DNA of 64,000 bases from Bacteroidia bacterium (GTDB lineage: Bacteria > Bacteroidota > Bacteroidia > Flavobacteriales > Flavobacteriaceae), in the NCBI GenBank assembly GCA_030427585.1, contig JAUIBW010000007.1, forward strand, positions 113,480 to 177,479. The letters are read 5' to 3'. Positions within the stretch are counted from its first letter, which is position 1. Each line of letters begins with the position of its first letter. Position numbers and translations under genes: made by a program. This document shows, one piece after another, positions 47,005 through 60,000 of the stretch. A model generated the notes under the pieces. It made no database searches. It was not told the origin of the DNA and was given only the letters and a program-made list of their open reading frames with translations.

Positions 47005-47961
47005 TTAATAAGTACATCCACATTTACTTTGTCTACAACCAAAATCGAATCCTAGCGTGATCATATGTGATCCTGCTGCTGTGGTTGGTTGTAAAACTTC
47101 GTTTACATTAATCTGATATCCATATGCAACATAAAAATTAGCTTTTTTGATCCCCAACATAGGAGATACAGAAAGCGGTTTAAAATCCTGATCAACCAAA
47201 GATCGAAGACTAACACCTATCCAATAGTAATCTTCGCGATGCATTTTACGAACCTTTAGATTAAGATCTGCTGTAGAACGACCATCACCGGCAAAGTTTT
47301 GATACAACATAGAAGGCTCTACTTCGATATCACTAAACCTGTGATAGAATGTGTATCCAGTATACACATAATAGTTTTGTATCTGTGACGGTTCGGTTGG
47401 ATTAAAATCATCAATCTCTTTCTGTAATAAATTTACAGCATTGGCGCTTAAAAAGAATCGACCAATACGATATAACAATCCAATATCAAAATTTGAATCA
47501 TTTACACTTATATCTGCTAATCCAGGATTAGTTGGGTTATCAGGGTCTCCATTGTTAAACCTTGAAGTGTCAATACCAAATTGGGTGAACTTATAGCTAA
47601 TCCCAAATGATAAGTATTGATTATTATATTCACTTAATGTTAAATGGTGTGCAAAAGATAACTGGACCCCTTTTTGAGTGGTAAATCCATTCTGATCATT
47701 AAACAGAATTGCTCCTACACCTGAACGGTCAGATATTCTACCATCTATTGATAAGGATTGTGTACCCGGAGAATCCTCGATACTTACCCACTGCTCAAAA
47801 CCCGAAGCTCTGATCTGCCAACAATCTCCAATACCCGCGTAGGCCGAGGATATCAAATAGGGGTTATCTGCAATATATTGGTTTTGTACAGGAGCAAAAA
47901 ACTCCTGAGCAAAAGTACAATAACTTGCAAATAGGCTAAATATGATAATATACTTCTTCAT
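47005..47961 (-). CDS. Type IX secretion system membrane protein, PorP/SprF family
   Basis: A 318-residue outer-membrane beta-barrel protein with a signal peptide (about 1-18, ending CTFAQ). Family marks are NQYIADNPYLISSAYAGIGD (about 28-47), GVGAILFNDQNGFTTQKGV, the repeated beta-strands, and a cysteine-containing C-terminus (FGCRQSKCGC). These proteins are needed for secretion or anchoring of partner proteins that carry type B C-terminal domains. It lies 93 bases downstream of the giant adhesin gene, as sprF lies downstream of sprB in Flavobacterium johnsoniae. It is followed by a strong terminator and so is the last gene of the operon. Confidence 0.92.
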   Translation of the reverse strand: MKKYIIIFSLFASYCTFAQEFFAPVQNQYIADNPYLISSAYAGIGDCWQIRASGFEQWVSIEDSPGTQSLSIDGRISDRSGVGAILFNDQNGFTTQKGVQLSFAHHLTLSEYNNQYLSFGISYKFTQFGIDTSRFNNGDPDNPTNPGLADISVNDSNFDIGLLYRIGRFFLSANAVNLLQKEIDDFNPTEPSQIQNYYVYTGYTFYHRFSDIEVEPSMLYQNFAGDGRSTADLNLKVRKMHREDYYWIGVSLRSLVDQDFKPLSVSPMLGIKKANFYVAYGYQINVNEVLQPTTAAGSHMITLGFDFGCRQSKCGCTY

Positions 47962-48054
47962 CTAATATTAAAAATTACAGATCATTAACTTTTCTCTTTC
48001 TATACCATCTGGCTTTTTACCATATAGTCTTATAACTTACTAAGGCTCTATATA

Positions 48055-51000
48055 TTATCTATATAATGTAAAGTGGCCTGTAAATTCTCTATTGTCTACA
48101 TCATTCAGAATTATAGAATACCAATAATCTCCTGATGGAAGTTGTTTTCCCTGGTATTGGCCATCCCATCCTTGTTGGTCCCCTTTAAATTCTGCTAGCA
48201 TTCTTCCGTATCGATCAAAGACGATTACTTCCATGTTCTCAAAGAAGAAAGGATCATCTACATTAGGAGTAATCTGTCTAGGATACCAGAAACGTTCTTC
48301 TGCTGTACTATTAGGGCTATCTGGTGTAAAGTAGTTTGGAATACGAATATTAATATAAGTCAGATTCTGAACCGTAAGTACCTCACAACCATCTGCATCA
48401 ACAACACGCAATACATAGTCTGCAGTTTGTCGTATCACAAAAATATTTCCATCTAATTCTGTATAGTCTGAAGGCTCTAATTGATCTAATGTCATTCCTT
48501 CTTCTAACATCGTAAATGAGAAGGCATAGAAAGGAGTGTTTTCAAATGGTCTTCCTCCTGATGCTATGATTTGATATTCATTAGGATCTTGCGGATTATT
48601 GGTCATTTGAGCAACTGGTATTGCCAATGGAGTATACTCAAGAATCTCGATAGTATCTACTGTTCGTGTACATCCCTGGTACTCCATAACACCTTCATAC
48701 TCTCCTGGGGTAACCTCAAAATTACCTGTCAAATTCGAATTGTTAGGTGGGTTTGGTGTTCCGTTTATACCATTTAAAGTATAAATAATACCTAATCCTT
48801 GTGACTCTTCAACAATATCAAAACTTACAAAGTATTGCTCCTCACTAGTCATCACAGGATTCATAGGATCACTATAGTCAAATACAGGACATACTAATTC
48901 TGGTACGAGTTCAGCAGCAAGATTAACACCTGGTTCAATATCAATATTAAAGGCTCCCTGACAGTTTGCATTGTTTTGCGAATCTCTAATAAATACTGTA
49001 GTTGTGCCTCCTGGTAGATTATCTATAAACAAATTCGAAGGATCAGTAACAGCTTGATAAGTTACCCCATCGATACTCCAGAAATAACTAGGATCTGCTG
49101 GGTTTGCTGGTGGTAATCCTCCTGTAATAGATAAGGTAGCTGTACCATTCATATCTCCCGCACAATCTTCTGGAGTTGTAGCATTTACACTAGCCAAAAT
49201 TGGTGCTGGTTCTATAATTTGAATATCAATAATAGTTCTTGGACATCCATTGGCATCTTCTACTTCTACCCGATAGGTATCGGCTGGTAAATCTGTAAAC
49301 GTATGCTCAAAATCAATACCATCAGAGTCATCTTCTATAAAGGTAAACACAGCATTACCTGCACTATTATATAAGGAGAAGAAGTATTGAGGCCATGTAC
49401 CTCCAGTTGCAGTTACCCGTATAGTACCATCGGTCTCTCCATTACAAGAAATAGGCGTTGCTAATGCTTGTGCTATAAATTCTACAGGTTGACGTATTTC
49501 AAAAGATGTTACACTATCTACACAATCTCCACTGGTTACCGTATACGTATAATTTCCTGCGGGTAAATCTCCAAAGAAACTTGTCGTTTGTGTATCTGTA
49601 GCTAGTGGGCCAGGTAGTGTTACGGTATTTCCTAAATAATCTGTACCTGTTACTCGGTAGCCATAATTACCTAAACCTCCCGTAACACTTGCATCAATAG
49701 AACCTGTTGGCTCACCAAAACAAACTATAGATGTGTTACTTAAGTCCAATATTGTCGATAATGGAACAGGATCTCGTACTGGTATCGTATTAGAAGCCGG
49801 AGAAACACATCCATTTGCATCTCTAACATAGAAATTATAATCCCCTGCAGGTAAAGTAAATTCATGGGTAGTAGGAGTTAAGTTACCAGCAACAAAAGTA
49901 ACTCCGTCACTACTAAACTCGTATCCGCCAGGAGTTCCTCCTCCCGCAGTAACCGTTATCGGGTTAGGGCTTGGTGGTGTAAGACAACTTATCGGTCCTG
50001 GGGTTACATCTATCGTCACAGCTGGTGGAGCATTAATAATCACAGGATCTTGAGCAATTTCACACGCTAAGTTATCGGTAACGGTAACAATATAGTTACC
50101 TGGTTTTAGATCATTCCACTGGAAAGTATCTGTATTACTTAAAACCGCTGTAGATTGCGAACCATCAGGAAATGTTAACATAAAGAAATATGTTCCTGGT
50201 CCCTGACCACCTGAAGCAGTAGCAGTAATTGTACCATCTTCACTATCAAAACAAGCCAATAGTGTCGGAGCAATTGGATCTAATCCTAAAGGTACCGGTG
50301 GATTTATAACTATTGTTGCTTCTGATGGGCAGTCATTAGCATCTAAAACCCGTACTCTATACAATACATTTGTAGTCGTATTATTGGCATCCAATCCTGT
50401 AAAAATTGTTGTTGTTGTTTGGAATGGAACCTGTATTGAAATAACACCTCCGCTATCTTCACTTTCTAACTGATATCGGAATGGAGGTGTTCCTCCATTA
50501 ACAACTACTTCTATAGAGGCGTCATCACCAGGATTACAGGTTTCATCTTGTTTCTGATCTAATGTTACTATAATCGCAGGAGGCGATGCAATATTTACTC
50601 TATTTGACACTTCATCACAGAAAGGAGCATCTAATGCCTCTACAGAAACCTCAAATGTGCCTGCAGGTAATCCCGTAATCGGCTCTGGATTCGTTGTAGT
50701 ATTAGCAGCAACATTTATATAACCCGGAACATTAGTGCCCGTAACCGTATTGATAACCGTATAATTATAAGCACCCGTATATCCACCAATGTTCAATTCT
50801 AACGCTCCTGTAGTAGCCCCATTGCACAATATATCGGTAACCGTAGTCAATGTCGCTGTGATCGTATCAAAAGGAACAATCTCATATGGTGCTGTATCTA
50901 TAGAACATCCCGTACCTTGATCGGTAATCCTAAAGGTATAAGAACCAACACTTGGTAAGGCAAATGTTGCCGTGGTTTGAACTCCCGGAGCAGCAGTGTC

Positions 51001-54000
51001 TCCTGTTCCTGCCGCAACTGTTTGAGAAACAACAGCTCCACCTAATTCTACAAAGTCAAACGGACCTGTACCTCCGGTAATCGAAACAGTAACTGTTTCT
51101 AGATTATCACAAGATATAACACCATTATTAACTGCTGCAGTATCCCTGGTTATTGTAGGATCTGTCATGATCGGGAATGCAGGAACAATAACATCAAAAT
51201 TGGCAAAAGCACAATTATTCTCATCAGTAACCGAAATCGTATATGTCCCAGCAACTGTTGCTGTAATCTCATATTGAACCCCATTAGCAGGATTACCATC
51301 TGCATCGGCTACATCGGTCTCTGATCCACTAGCACCACCACTATAAGAAACATCATAATCAGGGGTACCGCCTGTAATCGTTAACGTAATTACCGGGAAC
51401 ACATCTGCATTAGAAGCATTACAACCATAAGCAGTTTGTGAATTTGTAACATTTAATGCAGCTGCCGGCTCTGTTATAGTAATCTGTGTAGATGTACCAG
51501 AACACCCTTTATCTGAAGTAGCAACAACCTCATAATTGCCTGCTGATAAATTCTCAAACAATGGATTTGACTGTGGACCAGCTATTGAAGGACCTCCACC
51601 AAAAGGAAATAATTCATATGTATATGGTGGATTATCATCTGCACTTGTATCTAAACTCACTAAAATAGTACCGTCAGTTCCATTAAAACATGAAACCGGT
51701 GTAGGTGTTCCCATAGGTATAGGATCTAAGAATGTAGGTATGGTAATGTCAAAAGTAGCTTCACAGCCTGGTGCTGGACCAATCGCGCTATCTACAACCT
51801 CTACTCTATGATCTCCTGGTGGTACATTACTAAATGTAACATCATTTGCACCTGGTACACCAACTGCCTGAGTTACTCCAACTATAGGAGTACCTGTTCC
51901 AGCATCAACTAAACTAAAAGTCCAATTCCCTGAAGTCGCAGAACCTCCGCTTACCGTAGCCACTATCGTAGCATCTGAAGCACGACAAGTAGGATCAGTA
52001 AAGGTTGCTGTTACCAATAACTCTGGATATACAGTAATCGTTCTTGGTAGAGAAGGACAACCGTTCTCATCAAAAACAACAACACTATACGTACCAGGAC
52101 CTGAAACCGTAAATTCATGTTCTGTATTGCTTATGTTACCCGAAACCTGGGCACCGCCATCTAATTGATATGTTAGAGACCCTGTTCCCGGGGGTACCGG
52201 AACATTACTCGTAGCGGTAACCCTAAAGGTATAGTCATTATCAAAAGTACAAGCATCAGCTACAAAAGGATCTATAGTGTTAATAACCGGAGCCGGAGTA
52301 ACCGGTGGAATCGTAATCTCTCTGGATACTACACAATTGTTACCATCCTGTACAAAAATTACCCAAGTAGTAGCAATCGAAGGATCTAAATCAAAAACCT
52401 CTGTAAGTGAATAAACACCCGGATCTGGCTGTGGAGCCGATCCATCAACCGCAGCAAAACTATAACCAGGAACTCCACCATTGGCATCCATAGTAACTGT
52501 CGAAAAGGCCGTGTTACAATCGGGAGTCGTAGCACTTAAAAAATTTAAGGTGAGAGGTGCTGGTTGATCAATTGTCGCTGTGTTAGACACTTCATCACAG
52601 AAAGGAGCATCTAATGCCTCTACAGAAACCTCAAATGTGCCTGCAGGTAATCCCGTAATCGGCTCTGGATTCGTTGTAGTATTAGCAGCAACATTTATAT
52701 AACCCGGAACATTAGTGCCCGTAACCGTATTGATAACCGTATAATTATAAGCACCCGTATATCCACCAATGTTCAATTCTAACGCTCCTGTAGTAGCCCC
52801 ATTGCACAATATATCGGTAACCGTAGTCAATGTCGCTGTGATCGTATCAAAAGGAACAATCTCATATGGTGCTGTATCTATAGAACATCCCGTACCTTGA
52901 TCGGTAATCCTAAAGGTATAAGAACCAACACTTGGTAAGGCAAATGTTGCCGTGGTTTGAACTCCCGGAGCAGCAGTGTCTCCTGTTCCTGCCGCAACTG
53001 TTTGAGAAACAACAGCTCCACCTAATTCTACAAAGTCAAACGGACCTGTACCTCCGGTAATCGAAACAGTAACTGTTTCTAGATTATCACAAGATATAAC
53101 ACCATTATTAACTGCTGCAGTATCCCTGGTTATTGTAGGATCTGTCATGATCGGGAATGCAGGAACAATAACATCAAAATTGGCAAAAGCACAATTATTC
53201 TCATCAGTAACCGAAATCGTATATGTCCCAGCAACTGTTGCTGTAATCTCATATTGAACCCCATTAGCAGGATTACCATCTGCATCGGCTACATCGGTCT
53301 CTGATCCACTAGCACCACCACTATAAGAAACATCATAATCAGGGGTACCGCCTGTAATCGTTAACGTAATTACCGGGAACACATCTGCATTAGAAGCATT
53401 ACAACCATAAGCAGTTTGTGAATTTGTAACATTTAATGCAGCTGCCGGCTCTGTTATAGTAATCTGTGTAGATGTACCAGAACACCCTTTATCTGAAGTA
53501 GCAACAACCTCATAATTGCCTGCTGATAAATTCTCAAACAATGGATTTGACTGTGGACCAGCTATTGAAGGACCTCCACCAAAAGGAAATAATTCATATG
53601 TATATGGTGGATTATCATCTGCACTTGTATCTAAACTCACTAAAATAGTACCGTCAGTTCCATTAAAACATGAAACCGGTGTAGGTGTTCCCATAGGTAT
53701 AGGATCTAAGAATGTAGGTATGGTAATGTCAAAAGTAGCTTCACAGCCTGGTGCTGGACCAATCGCGCTATCTACAACCTCTACTCTATGATCTCCTGGT
53801 GGTACATTACTAAATGTAACATCATTTGCACCTGGTACACCAACTGCCTGAGTTACTCCAACTATAGGAGTACCTGTTCCAGCATCAACTAAACTAAAAG
53901 TCCAATTCCCTGAAGTCGCAGAACCTCCGCTTACCGTAGCCACTATCGTAGCATCTGAAGCACGACAAGTAGGATCAGTAAAGGTTGCTGTTACCAATAA

Positions 54001-57000
54001 CTCTGGATATACGATCATCCTATCCTGATCTTCACAACCATTAACATCTCTTACAATTAAGGTATATTCATCAACACTAGGGCCAGTAACTGTATATGTA
54101 AATTCGTATTCGTTAGGATTTCCTGTAGGTGTACCATTTCCGAAAATAGGGCTATCTGAAGTACCCGTATCTCCATCATCTATACCAAATTCTAATTGGC
54201 TCGCACCTGTTGCTACTACTCTAAATGTATAACTATTGTCAAAATTACAAGCATCATCTACAAAAGCAGGTACTGTAGTAAATACTGGATCTGCTGTACG
54301 AGTTATAGCTAAAGCAGTTGGTGGCAATACAGCACAATCATTAGCATCCAAAATATAAATTTCCCAATTTAAATCGAATGCTGGACCAGCACCTGGATTT
54401 AATGTTAATACATTGTTTGTACTATACGCTCCAACAGCAGGAGCAGGGTTTCCTGCAACTACAGCTGCAAATCGATACGGTGGTGTACCACCTACTCCAT
54501 TTACAGTAACTTCAGCCGGGTTATTACAATTTGCAACTGTAGGTGTACCTACAGTTATACCTAAAGCAGTAGGCTCTGTTATCGTAAATATAACCGCAGA
54601 ATTACAAGGTGTAACAACACCTCCATCTGTTTCAGTTACTCGTACTAAATATTCTCCTGGTCCAAAACCACTAATAGTACCATTTGCAGTACCTCCTGAT
54701 ATAACCGTCTCTGGGTTTCCTGCACTAAAAGTAAGTCCACCACTAATATCGGTTGCAAGGTCATTTGTATTAAAGACTGTATAGGTAAGTTCGGTTCCCT
54801 GATAATCTACAACGGTATATGCAAATGATCCATCAGCTGCTCCATTACAACTTACATCCGTATCAGTCCCTGTAATATCTGCTGTTCCTACCGGGTTCGG
54901 TGGTGGTGCTAACGTTCTTATATCTGTACAATTAGTTGATGTATCAACAACTTCAAATGTAAATGGAGTATCAAAAGGTCTATTAAAAAATGCATGATTA
55001 CGCTCAGGAATGGTTCCACTAGTAACTGTTAAACCGTTTAATGGTGTGAAAACTCCTCCTGGATATTCTCTGATTTCAAACGGTCCAGTTCCACCAGACA
55101 CTGATATTTGAATCGTTACTCCATCAAAACAAGATCCTGTAACACTAGAAGATATCGAAAAAATTGCAGGAGTTGCTATATCGAAAAAATCTTCATGGAC
55201 ACATCCATTTGCATCTACTATTCTTAACTTGTAATCTCCAAAATCAAGGTCTGCAAAAGAAACAGAAGTAGCTCCTGTTGGCCCTACTGGATTTCCTGAA
55301 GTAGTTGTTGCTGGTGTATCATCAATATTTAATAAACTATATGTATATGGTGGTGTTCCTCCTGCAATTGAACTATAACTTACATTTCCTAACACATTTC
55401 CTCCCACACCACAAGTGATATCGGTTTCTACTCTTGTTAAACTAAAAGGTTCTGGTTCAAAAACAGTAGCAGAAAATGTTTGTTCACATTGTTTGGCATC
55501 TCTTATAGTATAGTTATATACTGTTCCTCCACCTGATGCGGGAGTACCTGCTAAATTACCGTATGTAGTTGTATTGGTAAACGCAGAACCATTAAAACTT
55601 ATCAAATAAGGAGGTGTCCCAACAGAGGTATCTATATTCACTGTTACAGACCCATCTGCTAAGCCAGAACATGTAGCATTAGTTACCGTTGGAGCTAATA
55701 CTGCTGGTAATGGAGCGGGATCTATAGTTATGATGTCCGAAAGATCACTACAAGCAATAGGTGTTGCAGAATCTGTTACTCTAAATTGATAATCCCCAGG
55801 AGTAGTTGTAAGGAAAGGAATCACTCCAGCATATGGATTAAAGGTCGTTCCTCCATCTGTACTAATTTCTAAAGAGGTAGCTCCATTTCCTCCAGTAACT
55901 ACAACATTGATTTGTGCATCTGGTGAAGCAGAACAGTCAAGGTTTTTTAATCGTGTTGCTACAACTACTAACTCTGGATTAATATCAAAATTAATCGCAG
56001 CTGATGTACAATTACTAGACGTATTACTTACCGTAACACTATGTGTGCCCGGAGTAAGATTAGGAATCTCAAAAGTATTTGCCGGAGCTGGACCTGGTAA
56101 AAAGACCACAGCAACCGGAGCACCACCATCTAAACTATAGGTAAATGGACCTAATGGAGCCGGAATACTCGGGGTAATCGTAATCCATTGTGTCGCCTGA
56201 TTCGTCGTATCATAACATGCATCACCCCCTACTGCTGTAGCAATAGTAGGTGGGGTAAGCTGACCTACAGTAACCGGATTGGTAACCTCACACGCTGCAG
56301 CAGTGTTACCATCTCGTACTGCAACTATATAATTTCCTGCAGCTAATCCACTAAAAGTATTACCACTTTGATACGCTGTAATGGGTACTCCTCCTGTATC
56401 CCTCAATTCATATTCATATCCGCCTCGACCACCAGTGGCATTCACTGTAATAATACCTGAAGTAGCTCCACAATTAGAATCCGAAACAGTAGTAGTGAAA
56501 CTTAAAATAGCAGGATCTGCAATAATTACCTGAGTTGTAGCCGTACAGTTTGTAGTATCGTCTGTTACCAAAACATCATAAGTACCAGCACCAAGACCAG
56601 ATACTAATGTTGGTGTTGTACTAATTGTATTGCCAGTAATAGGAGTAGCAACAGGAATAGTACCTCCTGTAACTTCATAACTATACGTCGTAGAAGTTAA
56701 ATCTATCCCCGTGACATTAATGTTGAAAGATGCGTCTGTATCTGTAACACAGGTAGGCTCTGTAACAATTGTACTCGAAACTACTATAGCATCTATAGCA
56801 TCTATAGTATAATTCTCTGAATAAATACAACCATCTGTAGTGGTTCTTGCTTCAAAAGTATAAGTGTCTCCTGCTGGTAAAGTGTAAACTGTAGTAGCAC
56901 TAAAAGTCGTAGCGCTTGCCGCAGGAGCAGTAATTCGATACTCAAAACTAGCAGCACCATTAGTACCTGTTGCACTAACAGTAACATCTGAAGTAAGAGC

Positions 57001-60000
57001 AGGACACTGTACCTGAGTCTGAGAAAAAGTAAGATCAGTTACCTCTTGAAGTGGATCTATTGTACGCTGACCTAAATTAACAGGACATGCCGCAGTACTC
57101 GTATCTCGAATATATAAAGTATAAGTACCATCAGTTAAACCTGTAAATACTCCCGTAGTATTACTGAAATCAACCCCATCAATACTATATTCATAACTAC
57201 CATTACCTCCCGAAGCCCCAGAAATCGTAATCTGTGCTAATTGAGGAGTCGTACTAGAACCAAAAGCATCACAACGGTAATCTGTAACAGAAATGTTAGT
57301 AACTGTAATTAAGATTGGCTCTGTAACAATTGCCTGAACTGTACCTACACACTGCTTGGCATCTCTAATCTCAAAATCATAAGTCCCCGCAGCCAAACCT
57401 GTAAAAGTAAGGTTCGTGGTAAATGCACCCGCAACCGGTGATGTCATCCTTGCCTCAAAAGGGCCAACCCCCGCTGTGGGGTTTATAACCACAACACCAC
57501 TCGAATCCCCATTACAAACTACATGAGTAATTGTCGTTGTCGCCGTTGGTACAACCGTAGGATTAACAATAATCTCTGAAGAAGTAGCCACACAACCCAA
57601 TCCATCTGTAACCCGAATCTCATAAGTGTTCGCAGCATTTATTGAAACAGGAGAAGTAACTCCTGAAAGAAAAACAGTGTTTGGACCTACCTCGATAACA
57701 TCAAAAGTATACGTACCATCACCACCCGTAGCTGTAAATGAAATCACCGCATCAGGAGACGCTGAACAATCCAGATCTTTATCTAAATTCGCAGTAATGG
57801 TCAATTCTGGATTAATATCAAAATTAATCGCAGCTGATGTACAATTACTAGACGTATTACTTACCGTAACACTATGTGTGCCCGGAGTAAGATTAGGAAT
57901 CTCAAAAGTATTTGCCGGAGCTGGACCTGGTAAAAAGACCACAGCAACCGGAGCACCACCATCTAAACTATAGGTAAATGGACCTAATGGAGCCGGAATA
58001 CTCGGGGTAATCGTAATCCATTGTGTCGCCTGATTCGTCGTATCATAACATGCATCACCCCCTACTGCTGTAGCAATAGTAGGTGGGGTAAGCTGACCTA
58101 CAGTAACCGGATTGGTAACCTCACACGCTGCAGCAGTGTTACCATCTCGTACTGCAACTATATAATTTCCTGCAGCTAATCCACTAAAAGTATTACCACT
58201 TTGATACGCTGTAATGGGTACTCCTCCTGTATCCCTCAATTCATATTCATATCCGCCTCGACCACCAGTGGCATTCACTGTAATAATACCTGAAGTAGCT
58301 CCACAATTAGAATCCGAAACAGTAGTAGTGAAACTTAAAATAGCAGGATCTGCAATAATTACCTGAGTTGTAGCCGTACAGTTTGTAGTATCGTCTGTTA
58401 CCAAAACATCATAAGTACCAGCACCAAGACCAGATACTAATGTTGGTGTTGTACTAATTGTATTGCCAGTAATAGGAGTAGCAACAGGAATAGTACCTCC
58501 TGTAACTTCATAACTATACGTCGTAGAAGTTAAATCTATCCCCGTGACATTAATGTTGAAAGATGCGTCTGTATCTGTAACACAGGTAGGCTCTGTAACA
58601 ATTGTACTCGAAACTACTATAGCATCTATAGCATCTATAGTATAATTCTCTGAATAAATACAACCATCTGTAGTGGTTCTTGCTTCAAAAGTATAAGTGT
58701 CTCCTGCTGGTAAAGTGTAAACTGTAGTAGCACTAAAAGTCGTAGCGCTTGCCGCAGGAGCAGTAATTCGATACTCAAAACTAGCAGCACCATTAGTACC
58801 TGTTGCACTAACAGTAACATCTGAAGTAAGAGCAGGACACTGTACCTGAGTCTGAGAAAAAGTAAGATCAGTTACCTCTTGAAGTGGATCTATTGTACGC
58901 TGACCTAAATTAACAGGACATGCCGCAGTACTCGTATCTCGAATATATAAAGTATAAGTACCATCAGTTAAACCTGTAAATACTCCCGTAGTATTACTGA
59001 AATCAACCCCATCAATACTATATTCATAACTACCATTACCTCCCGAAGCCCCAGAAATCGTAATCTGTGCTAATTGAGGAGTCGTACTAGAACCAAAAGC
59101 ATCACAACGGTAATCTGTAACAGAAATGTTAGCAGTGATAGCTGTTGGAGTTGTAAAAGTTATATTAGTAATTTCAAAATCACATCCAAATCTATCCTGA
59201 ACGGTAACTGTATGAGATCCCGATGGATCTACATTATTAAATGTTTCTGAAGTATTAACTGTTGGTCCAATAGTTACTTCTGCTGCCGACCCCTGATCTA
59301 AAATATAAGTAAACGGTGAACCTGAACCAGCAGTAACATTAACTTGGATAGAGCCATTATCTGTTGGACAAACAGGATCAATAGGTGTAGCTGTTGCTGT
59401 AATTGCCGTATAAGGGCTTACATCGACACTCCCTGCAGAAATAGTACAATTACTATCCAAATCATTAATGAAAACGGGATAATTTCCTGCAGCTGTAGCT
59501 CTAAATTGATAAGTAGTTCCTGTTATTGGTACTAATGTAGTACCCAAGAAATCTGCTTGATCATTAAATGCAAAATTCCCAGAGCCTCCTGTCACTGTAA
59601 CCTCATAAATTGCAATAAACTGATCAGGATCAAATGGTGGTGCAGTTGGATCAAAATTTGGATGTGTTGGATCATTAAGTGTTGGGTCCGGTTGATATCC
59701 AGGATTACAATGTAAATCTTCGATAAGCCTTACAGTAGCCGAAAATGCTATAGGGTCATTGATTACTACTGTAAAAGGCTCAGAGCAGCTACCATCGGCT
59801 GATAATACCTGCACGTCGTAAGTATCAGGATTAAGCCCCGTAAATGTATGGTTAGGGATTGTAGTAGGTCCTTCTGTATCATTAAAAGCCGTTGTAGTAC
59901 TATTAATGATATATGTATAATTAATTTGAGAATCTGTTACTGTTATTTCAATCCTTCCCTGATCACCTGGACATGTAGGAGAAGTTGGGGTAACTGTCTC

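Noticed and set aside
51536..53791. Two identical plus-strand open frames (51536-51811 and 53516-53791)
   Set aside because: They are antisense shadows of the duplicated adhesin segment R1; their identity only reflects the DNA repeat.
56780..56815. Short ten-base tandem repeat (AGCATCTAT-like) in the adhesin gene
   Set aside because: It encodes a local IDAIDAI sequence and occurs twice only because R2 is duplicated; too short to mean more.
55907..58820. Duplicated open frames on both strands inside the adhesin gene (for example 55907-56140 and 56802-56987 with copies 1833 bases away)
   Set aside because: They are alternate-frame shadows of repeat R2, of low complexity, without start signals.
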